From Holophagales bacterium (GTDB lineage: Bacteria > Acidobacteriota > Thermoanaerobaculia > UBA5066), in contig JADJVF010000037.1 in assembly GCA_016716705.1 (NCBI GenBank), forward strand, positions 62,001 to 126,000: a stretch of DNA of 64,000 bases, written 5' to 3'. This document shows positions 16,817-25,411 of the stretch, piece by piece. Each line of letters starts with the position of its first letter. The stretch's first letter is position 1. Below the pieces are notes generated by a model that saw nothing but the letters and a program-made list of their open reading frames with translations, ran no database searches and was not told where the DNA came from. Position numbers and translations under genes: made by a program.

Positions 16817-19800
16817 GCGGCCTCGTCGACGACGCCGCGCGCCAGACCGCCGTCCGGGAGGTCCAGCGCTCGCTCCTCGTCGAGGCCTCGGCCGGGACCG
16901 GAAAGACGAAGACGCTCATCGACCGGATCGTCCACCTCGTCGTCGAGGAGGAGCGGCCGCTCTCTTCGATCGCCGCGATGACCTTCACGGAGAAAGCCGC
17001 CGGCGAGATGAAGGAGAGGCTCCGGCGCCGCTTCGACGAGGTCACGCGCACCGCGAGGGACCCCGTTCATCGCGAGAGGGCCGCCGCCGCGCGCCGAGAG
17101 CTCGAATCCGCCGAGGTCTCGACGATCCACTCCTTCTGCTCGCGCCTGCTTCGCGAGCGGCCCGTCGAGGCCCGCGTCGACCCCGAGTTCGTCACGCCCG
17201 AGGAAGGGGTCGCCCTCGAGCTCTTCGAGGAGGTCTTCTCGCGGTGGGTCGACGAGACGGCGCGCGCAGGAGGCCCCGCCACCGACGCGCTCCGGCGCGG
17301 CCTCGCTCCGGAGGCTCTCCGCGAGCTCGCCGCGACGATCCACGCGGAGCGGACCCTCGTCCTGTCGTGCACCGTCCCCGACGACCCGCTCCCGTTCGTG
17401 CGGACCGAGCTCGAGAGTCTCGTCGGTGCCGGAGAGCAGGTGGTCGCGGAGATCCCTCCCGACCTCCGCCGCGATACCAAGGTCCTCTTCATCCGCTCGG
17501 CGCTCGACGAGGTCCGCGCCCTCCTCGACCTCGACCTCGACGGGCTCGCCGGGTTCCACCCGCTGACGGAGATCAGCTTCCGGCCCGGCAAGCGCGGGCT
17601 CTTCGCGGGGGAGACGAAAGAGAGGGCCGAAGCGTTCCGCGACGGCTGGAAGGCCCTTCCCGCGCGGCTCGCCGCCCTGCCCGACGAGAAGCTCCTCGCC
17701 CGGCTCGTCGCTCAGATCCGCGACGGTTTCCTCCCGAGGCTCGCCGACGAGAAGCTCCGGCGTGGCCTCCTCGACTTCGACGACCTGCTCCTTGCGGCGA
17801 GGGATCTCCTCCGCAACTCCCGGGCGGCGCGGGAGCACTTCCAGGCACGGTTCCCCCACCTCGTCGTCGACGAGTTCCAGGACACCGACCCGGTCCAGGC
17901 CGAGGTCGTGATGCGCCTCGCCGCCCCCGAGGGGGAACAGGACCGTGTGGAGTGGGAGGAGCTCTCGCCGGCCGGGGGGGCCCTCTTCCTCGTCGGCGAC
18001 CCGAAGCAGTCCATCTACCGCTTCCGGCGGGCCGACGTCGAGACGTATCGGCGCGTCGCCGGGAGCTTCGGCGCCGAGGCGCGCCTCTCGCTCGTCACGA
18101 ATTTCCGCTCGGCCCCCCGGATCCTCTCGTTCGTCAACGCCCTTTTCGACCGTGCCTTCGTCGGCGCCCCGGACGAACCGTGGGAGGTGGAGAACGCCCC
18201 GCTCGTCCCGAGCCCGGAATCCGCGGCCGCGCACGGCGCGGGAGAGGTGGTCTACCTCGCGGCCCCGCCGGTGCCGGAGACTCCTGACGAGGGCGACGAG
18301 GCGGACGACGAGGACGACGAGGCCACCGAGGCGCACGCGACGATCCAGGAAGCGCGCGCGGTCGCCAACCTCCTGAGGTCGCGGTTCGCCGCGGGCGGGT
18401 ACCGCGGAGTCGCCGTCCTTCTCGGCTCGAACGACGCGATCGACACGTTCCAGGACGTCTTCCGCGACGCCGGCATCCCGGCGGTCCTCGACGGCGGCGT
18501 CAGCTTCTATCGGCGCGAGGAGACGGCCGCCGTCGTCGCCGCGCTCAGGGCCGTCGACGACCCGTCCGACGGGATATCGACCGTCGCCGCCCTCAAGTCG
18601 TTCCTCTTCGCCCTGACCGACGTCGAGCTCCTGGACGCCGCCGAGACCGGCACGCGGTTCGACGACCCCACGACCGCTCCGGACTCCGGGCCCGTCGGCG
18701 ATGCGCTCGCGTTCCTCTCCTCGCTCCGGTCGCGACGGCTCGAGCGCCCGCTCGCCGAGACGCTTCTCGAGCTTCTCGCCGTCCGCCGCGCCCTCGCAGC
18801 CGTCGAGAACGGCGCCGTCGTGAACCCTCTCCAGGCTTCAGCGAACCTCGAGCGGCTCCTCGTCCTCGCGCGCGGGCTCGACGCCGAAGGGCTCCCCTTC
18901 CGCGAGGCGGTCGCCCGCCTCTCCCTCCGGCTCGAGGAGAGGACGGCCGAGCCGCGCGCCTTCGAGGAGGACGAGGAGGCCGTCCGCCTCCTGACGCTCC
19001 ACAAGTCGAAAGGTCTCGAGTTCGACACCGTCGTCGTCGCGAGCCTCGGCTTCCGCGACCGGGACAGGGCTGGCACCAACCAGAAGGTCTTCTACAACCG
19101 CGCCGGGGGAATGCTCGCCTTCAAGGTCCCTCTCGGCGGGGAGACGATCGGGACGCCCGGCCTGCGCGTCGTCGAAGGATGGGACGCCCTGCGCCGGCGC
19201 GCCGAGGAGAAACGCCTTCTCTACGTCGCGCTGACCCGGCCACGGAAGACGCTCGTCCTGTCCTGGTTCCGGAGGCGCAAGCGGAAAAGGGACGGCGACG
19301 TCACCGACCGCATCGGGAAGAGTCTCCTCGAGCCGATCGCCTTCGCCGAGGGGCCGCCGCCGGAGATCGCGCACCTCGTCGAGGTCGTGGCGCCCGACAT
19401 CTCCGTCCCTCCTCCCCCGGAGCGGACCGCGGTGCCGGCCGACGCCGTCGACCTCGAGGTGGAGATCGCCGCGGCCGAGGCTCGCCTCGAGCGGGCTCGC
19501 GCAACCTCCTCACGACCTCTTCGTCGGTCGGGCGAGAAGGACGGTCATTGGCAGCCGGGCGCGTCCCCCGCACCGGACTCCCTCGAAGACCTCCCCTCCT
19601 TCGAGCGCAGCGAGGAGGTCCAGGCCCGCGCCGTGAGGCTCGGCAGCGCCGTTCACGAGGCGATGGAGCTGATCCTCGATCCGGCGCGCACGACTCCCGC
19701 CTCGGCCCGCGACGCGGTCGCCGCCGCGACGACCGTCCTGGACGCGGCCGCGACGGAGGAAGCGGTCCGGCTCGTCTCGCACCTCCTCTCCCGAACCGTC

Positions 19801-20094
19801 GTGGCCCGCGCCCGCGCCGCCGGGCGCCGCTTCGTCGAGCTCCCGGTCCTCTTCCGCGACGAGGCGCTCGAGGATGCTCCTCTCGTCGAAGGGAAGATCG
19901 ACCTCCTCTTCGAGGAAGCCGACGGCTGGGTCGTCGTCGACTGGAAAACGGACCGGATCCCGACGGCCGCCGTTCGCGCCGAGCGGGAAGCCCTCTACGC
20001 CCCGCAGCTGGCGAGCTACGCGCGGGCCCTCGCCGCCGTCCTCGGGCCGGGAACGGTCGTGAAGGAGAAGATCCTCGCCTTCGCCCGGGGCTGA
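16813..20094 (+). CDS. addA: AddA-like UvrD/Rep helicase-nuclease
   Basis: 1093 residues from GTG 16813. Superfamily 1 helicase motifs are complete and in order: ASAGTGKTKTL (Walker A, near residue 25), MTFTEKAAGEM (Ia), VVDEFQDTDP (II), FLVGDPKQSIYRFR (III), TLHKSKGLEFD (V) and LLYVALTRPRKTL (VI). The C-terminal PD-(D/E)XK nuclease has GKIDLLF and WVVVDWKTD. This is the motor and one nuclease of the AddAB double-strand-break resection complex; the AddB-like partner is immediately upstream. A Glu/Asp-rich insert (about residues 490-520) separates helicase subdomains. It ends 13 bp from the end of the convergent phoU. Confidence 0.9.
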   Translation: MSGLVDDAARQTAVREVQRSLLVEASAGTGKTKTLIDRIVHLVVEEERPLSSIAAMTFTEKAAGEMKERLRRRFDEVTRTARDPVHRERAAAARRELESAEVSTIHSFCSRLLRERPVEARVDPEFVTPEEGVALELFEEVFSRWVDETARAGGPATDALRRGLAPEALRELAATIHAERTLVLSCTVPDDPLPFVRTELESLVGAGEQVVAEIPPDLRRDTKVLFIRSALDEVRALLDLDLDGLAGFHPLTEISFRPGKRGLFAGETKERAEAFRDGWKALPARLAALPDEKLLARLVAQIRDGFLPRLADEKLRRGLLDFDDLLLAARDLLRNSRAAREHFQARFPHLVVDEFQDTDPVQAEVVMRLAAPEGEQDRVEWEELSPAGGALFLVGDPKQSIYRFRRADVETYRRVAGSFGAEARLSLVTNFRSAPRILSFVNALFDRAFVGAPDEPWEVENAPLVPSPESAAAHGAGEVVYLAAPPVPETPDEGDEADDEDDEATEAHATIQEARAVANLLRSRFAAGGYRGVAVLLGSNDAIDTFQDVFRDAGIPAVLDGGVSFYRREETAAVVAALRAVDDPSDGISTVAALKSFLFALTDVELLDAAETGTRFDDPTTAPDSGPVGDALAFLSSLRSRRLERPLAETLLELLAVRRALAAVENGAVVNPLQASANLERLLVLARGLDAEGLPFREAVARLSLRLEERTAEPRAFEEDEEAVRLLTLHKSKGLEFDTVVVASLGFRDRDRAGTNQKVFYNRAGGMLAFKVPLGGETIGTPGLRVVEGWDALRRRAEEKRLLYVALTRPRKTLVLSWFRRRKRKRDGDVTDRIGKSLLEPIAFAEGPPPEIAHLVEVVAPDISVPPPPERTAVPADAVDLEVEIAAAEARLERARATSSRPLRRSGEKDGHWQPGASPAPDSLEDLPSFERSEEVQARAVRLGSAVHEAMELILDPARTTPASARDAVAAATTVLDAAATEEAVRLVSHLLSRTVVARARAAGRRFVELPVLFRDEALEDAPLVEGKIDLLFEEADGWVVVDWKTDRIPTAAVRAEREALYAPQLASYARALAAVLGPGTVVKEKILAFARG

Positions 20095-20107
20095 CGGCCT
20101 TGGAGAC

Positions 20108-20788
20108 TCAGCGCCCCGACGTCTCGTCCGTGGTGTTTCCCTGGTGCTTGATGACGAGCCCCTCGGCGATGAAGATCGTCTCCTCGGCGATGTTCGTCGC
20201 GAGGTCGGCGACGCGCTCCAGGTTCTTCGAGATCGACATGATCTCGATCGACCGGCTGATGAGCGCCGGGTTCTCGGCCATGTAAGTCAGGAGCTCGCGG
20301 ATGAGAGAGAGGTTCTTGGCGTCGACGACGTCGTCGCGCAGGAGGACCTCCTTGGCGAGGACGGCGTCGCGGCGGACGAGGGCGTCGAGGGCGTCGCGGA
20401 GCATCCCGCGTACCACCTCGGCCATGTGGGGAATGTCGATCCACGGCTTGAAGGGCTTCGCCCCGGCGAGCCGCTCGGCCGCCTCGGCGATGTTCACCGC
20501 GTGGTCGCCGATCCGCTCGAGGTCCGCGTTGATCCGGATCGCGGCGACGAGGAGCCGCAGGTCGCTCGCCACCGGCTGCTGCGTGGCGAGGAGGTGGATC
20601 ACCGCCTCCTCGTTCTTCACCTCGAGGTCGTCGACGACCGGGTCCCGCTCGCAGACGCCGCGGGCCTTCGCCGCGTCGCCCTCGATCAGGGCCTCGATCG
20701 CGACGCGGATCTGGCTCTCGACTTCCGCGCCCATGCCGATGAGCTGGCGGCGGAGCTGCTCGAGGAGATCGGTGAAGTGCTCTTTCAT
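20108..20788 (-). CDS. phoU: Phosphate signalling protein PhoU
   Basis: 226 residues, two PhoU three-helix repeats with the metal-binding E/DxxxD-type motifs RINADLERIGDHAVNIAE and ISKNLERVADLATNIAEE. PhoU couples the Pst transporter to the PhoR kinase and keeps the Pho regulon off when phosphate is plentiful. Its ATG overlaps the phoR stop (ATGA, 20785-20788). It is the last gene of the pst-pho cluster. Confidence 0.97.
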   Translation of the reverse strand: MKEHFTDLLEQLRRQLIGMGAEVESQIRVAIEALIEGDAAKARGVCERDPVVDDLEVKNEEAVIHLLATQQPVASDLRLLVAAIRINADLERIGDHAVNIAEAAERLAGAKPFKPWIDIPHMAEVVRGMLRDALDALVRRDAVLAKEVLLRDDVVDAKNLSLIRELLTYMAENPALISRSIEIMSISKNLERVADLATNIAEETIFIAEGLVIKHQGNTTDETSGR

Positions 20789-22182
20789 GAGGCCTCCTTC
20801 AGGGCGAGGTCGGCGGCCGCGGCGGCGGGGAGCGAGACGGTGAAGCGGCTCCCGCGCAGCGGCTCGGATTCCACGCGGATCGACCCGCCGTGGAGGATGA
20901 GAAGGTGCTTGACGATGGCGAGCCCGAGCCCTGTCCCGGGCGTCGTCTTCGACCGGGACGGGTCGACGCGGTAGAAGCGCTGGAAGACCTTCGCCTGCTC
21001 GCTCGCGGGGATCCCGATGCCACGGTCGATCACGTCGACCAGGATCTCCCCGCCCGCGGGGCCACGCCGCGCCCGGGCCACGATGTCGACCCGGGCGCCT
21101 CCCGGCGAGAACTTGACGGCGTTGTCGACGAGGTTCCGGAAGACCTGCGCGAGGCGCCGTCGGTCGCCCCTCACGGCGAGACCGGACCCTGCTTCCAGCG
21201 CCACCTCGACGGACTTCGCGCGTGCGGCGCCCTCGAGGTCCTTCGCGACGCCCGCGAGAATCCCCTGGAGGGGGACGTCCTCGAGCTGGAGCGTGACCGC
21301 GCCCGACTCGATCTGCGAGAGGTCGGTGAGATCCGAGACGAGGTCCTGCATCTGCCCCGCCTGCCGCTCGAGGATCGCGGCGAGCCGGGCGGCGCCCTCG
21401 TCCAGCGACTCCTCCCCGGTCAGCGCCTCGGCCGCGGCCCGAATCGTGGCAAGCGGCGTCCGGAGCTCGTGGGAGACGTCGGCCACGAACTGCCGGCGCA
21501 TCCGCTCGGTCCGCTCCCGCTCCGTCACGTCGCGCGCCACTCCGATCGCGGCCGGCTCGCCGTCCACGTGCGCGCCCGGGACCGCCCGGGCCGCCACCTC
21601 CAGGAGCCGTTCGCCCCCCTCGCGCCCCTCGACCTTGACGATCAAGGGGAGAGGTGTCTCATCCCCCGCCCTGCCCGCACCGATGAGGGAGCGGAAGAGG
21701 CCGAGGACCTGCGGGTCCCTCACGACGTCGTGAAGGGCGGGGCAGGCGGCGTCCGGAGGCACGCCGAAGAGAAGGCGGGCCGCGGGGTTCACGTCGAGAA
21801 CGGCCAGCGAGCGGTCGACGACCACGAGCCCGACCGGCACCTCCTCGAAGACGGTGCGGGCCAGGACGCGGGCCTTCTCGCTCCCTTCCCGCTCCCGGGC
21901 CACGAGGTCGGCGAACCGGTGGAGCGCGTGGAAGACGGGCTCCGTCTCCGGGGAAAGCCCGCGCCACTCTTCGGGCCGCGTCCCTCCGGCCGCCGTGGCG
22001 ACGCCGTCGCGCACCCGGTCCAGCTCGCGCATCCTCCGCAGCCGGATCACGAAGAAGACCGTCGCCACGAGCGCCCCCGCAAGGAGCGCGCGCGGCTCCA
22101 GGCCGACGACGCCGACCGTGATCGCGCCCAGGACCAGCGCCTCGAGCGCCGGACGGGCCCGCCTCGGGACGGCCGGCTTCAT
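20785..22182 (-). CDS. phoR: Phosphate regulon sensor histidine kinase PhoR
   Basis: 465 residues from ATG 22182. Two N-terminal membrane helices (about 10-50) are followed by a PAS domain (about 105-225, VPVGLVVVDRSLAVLDVN). The HisKA dimerisation domain has the phospho-accepting His in FVADVSHELRTPLATIR. The HATPase domain has NLVDNAVKFSPGG, DRGIGIP and TTPGTGLGLAIVKH. A downstream start is needed because an apparent longer frame runs back into phoB. It lies 1 bp after the phoB stop, so kinase and regulator are co-translated. Confidence 0.95.
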   Translation of the reverse strand: MKPAVPRRARPALEALVLGAITVGVVGLEPRALLAGALVATVFFVIRLRRMRELDRVRDGVATAAGGTRPEEWRGLSPETEPVFHALHRFADLVAREREGSEKARVLARTVFEEVPVGLVVVDRSLAVLDVNPAARLLFGVPPDAACPALHDVVRDPQVLGLFRSLIGAGRAGDETPLPLIVKVEGREGGERLLEVAARAVPGAHVDGEPAAIGVARDVTERERTERMRRQFVADVSHELRTPLATIRAAAEALTGEESLDEGAARLAAILERQAGQMQDLVSDLTDLSQIESGAVTLQLEDVPLQGILAGVAKDLEGAARAKSVEVALEAGSGLAVRGDRRRLAQVFRNLVDNAVKFSPGGARVDIVARARRGPAGGEILVDVIDRGIGIPASEQAKVFQRFYRVDPSRSKTTPGTGLGLAIVKHLLILHGGSIRVESEPLRGSRFTVSLPAAAAADLALKEAS

Positions 22183-22924
22183 GTCGGGAACCTGTAGCCG
22201 ACTCCGACCACGGTCTCCACGACGTCGTCCCCGATCTTCTTTCGGAGCGAGCGGACGTGGACGTCGACCGTCCGGGTCTCGACGTCGGCGGCGTAGTCCC
22301 ACAGGCGCGAGAGGATCGTCTCCCGGCTCACGACCCGCCCGCCGCTCCTGATGAGGAGCCAGAGGAGGTCGAACTCCTTCTTCGTCAGGTGAATGGCCCG
22401 GCCGTCTCGCTCCACGAGGTGGCGCGACCGGTCGACGCGGAGCTTCCCGTTGTCGAACACGTCGTCCGCCGCCGGACTGCCGCCGCCGCCACGCCGCAGG
22501 TGGGCGACGATCCGCGCCAGGAGCTCCTTCATCGAGAAGGGCTTCGTGACGTAGTCGTCGGCCCCGAGGTCGAAGCCGAGGAGCTTGTCGCGCTCCTCGG
22601 CCCGGGCCGTCAGCATGAGGATCGGCACGCGGCGCGTCGCCTCGTGGCGCCGCAGCTCGCGGCAGATCGTCAGGCCGTCGACGTCGGGAAGGTTGAGGTC
22701 GAGGAGGACGAGGTCGGGAGGCCGTTCCGTCATCTCGTCGAGCGCGACGAGCCCGCCGGCGTACCGCACCGGCTCGAACCGGCCGTCCTTCCGGAGGCTG
22801 TAGAGGAGGGTGAAGGCGAGGTCCTCGTCGTCCTCGACGACGGCGATCCGCCAGCGGGCCGGAGCCCCTCCGGCCGTCCGGCGCCTTTCGGTCCGCCCTG
22901 TCCCTCCGGGCCCCCGTCGCTCAT
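22179..22924 (-). CDS. phoB: Phosphate regulon response regulator PhoB (N-terminus frameshifted)
   Basis: OmpR-class regulator. The main frame encodes RIAVVEDDEDLAFTLL (acidic pocket), LVLLDLNLPDVDG (phospho-acceptor Asp), VTKPF, and a C-terminal winged helix (HLTKKEFDLLWLL, RTVDVHVRSLRKKI, VGVGYRF). That frame has no ATG, GTG or TTG upstream of the receiver. An ATG at 22922-22924, overlapping the pstB stop as ATGA, opens a different frame (MSDGGPEGQGG). A one-base shift between about 22840 and 22915, in a very G-rich stretch, would join them. The alternative GTG at 22769 would delete the acidic pocket. It should bind the Pho box upstream of pstS and the porin gene. Confidence 0.9.
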
Positions 22925-23746
22925 CCGAATCTCCCGGTAATGTAATCCTCGGTCATCTTCTGCCTCGGGCGCGTGAAGATCACGTCGGTCTTGTCGAACT
23001 CGACGAGCTTGCCGAGCATGAAGAAGCCGGTCTCCTCCGAGACGCGCGCGGCCTGCTGCATGTTGTGCGTCACGATGACGATCGTGAACCGGTCCTTCAG
23101 GCTGAAGATCAGCTCCTCGATCTTCGCGGTCGCGATCGGGTCGAGGGCCGAGCAGGGCTCGTCCATCAGGACGACCTCGGGCTCGACGGCGAGGGCGCGC
23201 GCGATGCAGAGGCGCTGCATCTGTCCACCGGAGAGCGAGAGGGCGCTGTCGTCCAGCCGGTCCTTCACCTCGTCCCAGAGCGCCGCGCCCTTCAACGCAG
23301 CCTCGCACGCGTCGCGAAGCCGCGTCCGGTTCCGCTCCCCCTGGATCCTCAGGCCGTAGACGACGTTCTCGAAGATCGACTTCGGGAACGGGTTCGACTT
23401 CTGGAAGACCATCCCGAGCCGCTTGCGGACGTCCACGACGTCGACGTCGGCGCCGTAGAGGTCCTCTCCGTTCACCCGGAGCGACCCTTCGGAGCGGACC
23501 CCGTCGATCAGGTCGTTCATCCGGTTCAGGCACCTGAGGAGCGTCGACTTCCCGCAGCCGGACGGCCCGATGAAGGCCGTCACGGAGCGCTCCTTCACCG
23601 TCAGGTCGATGTCGAAGAGCGCCTGCTTCTCTCCGTACCAGAAGTTGAACTTCTTCAGCTCGATGAGGGCCGGGGGCGGGGCGGGCGAGGGCCCGGGACT
23701 CGATGGCGAGGGCGGGCGTCGGTGAGGTCATGATCTGTGTTTCCAT
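22921..23746 (-). CDS. pstB: Phosphate ABC transporter ATP-binding protein PstB (frameshifted near start)
   Basis: ATPase of the high-affinity phosphate importer. The continuous frame has GPSGCGKSTLLRCLNRMND (Walker A), LSLSGGQMQRLCIARALAV (signature), VVLMDEPCSALDPI (Walker B) and IVIVTHNMQQAARVSE (H-loop). The N-terminal strand ALIELKKFNFWYGEKQALF is encoded just upstream. The likely starts, ATG 23746 (METQIMTSPTP) or ATG 23731, are in another frame and join through a shift at about 23668-23685 in a run of G and C. It is followed by phoB with a 4-nt overlap. Confidence 0.95.
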
Positions 23747-23757
23747 GATGACGGATC

Positions 23758-25411
23758 TCAGATTCCCGACGAGCGGAGCTTCCTGCGAAGCCGGCCGCGG
23801 ATGACGATCGCCGTGAGGTTGAGGGCGACGACGAGGACGATCAGGAGGATCGTCGTGGTGAAGACCATGGGCCGCGCCGCGTCGACGTTCGGCGACTGGA
23901 AGCCGACGTCGTAGATGTGGAACCCGAGGTGCATGAACTTCCGGTCGAGGTGGAGGAACGGCGCGAAGCCGTCGATCGGCAGGGCCGGGGCGAGCTTGAC
24001 GACGCCCGTGATCATCAGCGGCGCCACCTCGCCGGCGGCCCGGGCCATCGCCAGGATCAGGCCGGTGAGGATGGAGGGCATGACGGCCGGGAGGACGACC
24101 CGCCACATCGTCTCGAACTTCGTCGCCCCGAGCGCGAGCGAGGCCTCGCGCATGCCGCGGGGGATCGCTGCGAGGCCCTCTTCCGCCGAGACGATGACGA
24201 CCGGGACGGTCAGGAGCGAGAGGGTCAGCGAGGCCCAGAGGATCCCCCCCGTGCCCCACGTCGGCGTCGGCAGCGCCTCGGAGAAGAAGAGGCGGTCGAT
24301 CGACCCGCCGAGGAAGTAGATGAAGAAGCCGAGGCCGAAGACGCCGTAGACGATCGACGGGACGCCCGCGAGGTTGTTCACGGCGATCCGCACGGCGCTG
24401 ACGATCGGGCCCCTGCTTCGCGTACTCGCGCAGGTAGAAGGCCGTGAGGACCCCGAGCGGCGTCACGACCATGCTCATGATGAGAACCATCAGGACGGTG
24501 CCGAAGATGGCCGGGAAGACGCCCCCTTCGGTGTTCGACTCGCGCGGGTCCTCCGAGACGAAGGACCAGACGTTCGCCGCGTAGCGCGCCGACTTCGCGA
24601 GTGCCCCCATCTCGTTCGGGCGGTCGGCCCTCACGACCTGGAAGAGGGAGAGCTCCTTCTGCCGGCCTCCCGCCGTTTCGAGGACGAGGACGGTCGTCAC
24701 GCGGGCGCGCACGGCCTGGAGCTTCCCGAGAAGCCGGTCGTACTCGGCATCGAGCCGTGTCTCCTCGATCTGGAGGGCCTTGATCTCGGTTCCCGACGAC
24801 AGGCCCTCGCGCTCGAGCTTCTTCCGGGCCAGGCGAAGCTTCTCCTTCTCGAAGTTCACCGCTCCGATCCGGTCCTTCTCGAGGGTGAGCGCCTCCTCGT
24901 AGACGTCGAGCGCCTTCGGGAGGAGTTCGTTCATCGCCTTCCACGAGGCGTCGCGCCCCGAGGCGACGACGCGCTCGCCGTCCCGGACCTCCTTCACCCA
25001 CCCGTAGAAGGCGCCCCACTCGCGCCGCTCGAAGGCGATCACGTCCGCAGGCCTCGACGTGGAGCGGATCGCGGACTCGTCGATCCAGATGAAGTCCTCG
25101 CCGGTGATGTCGCGATTCCCCTGCTTCACCTTGATCCGCCACCGGGAAGGAGTGCCCGGGGCCGCTCCCGGATCGGGGACTCTCTCCCGCGCCGCGACCG
25201 GGCCCGCCACGGCCCGCCCGTCCTCGAGGGTGTACTGGAAGACGTCCGCGGGCCAGAAGAAGCCGAGGCCGTTCCTGAGGACGAGGAAGAGGAGGCCGGC
25301 CACCATCAGCACCGCGGCCGCCAGGCCGCTGCCGGTGATCCAGACGAACGGCTCGCCGCTGCGGAAGAGCCCGGCCTTTCGCGTCGGGCCCGGACGGGCA
25401 TTGCTGCTCAT
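23758..25411 (-). CDS. pstA: Phosphate ABC transporter permease PstA, long form (frameshifted)
   Basis: Membrane subunit of the phosphate importer. The C-terminal frame (to 24393 and slightly beyond) is a standard PstA core: NNLAGVPSIVYGVFGLGFF, and the EAA loop GMREASLALGATKFETMWRVVLP. The N-terminal part from ATG 25411, in another frame, has one membrane helix and then an unusually long hydrophilic extension of about 230 residues with a coiled-coil-like Lys/Glu-rich stretch (about 24720-24930). A second helix follows, leading into VTPLGVLTAFYLREYAKQG. The halves meet at about 24409-24416 through a single-base shift in GGGCCCC. Total about 550 residues, far longer than the 280-300 of E. coli PstA. 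The ATG overlaps the pstC stop. Confidence 0.93.
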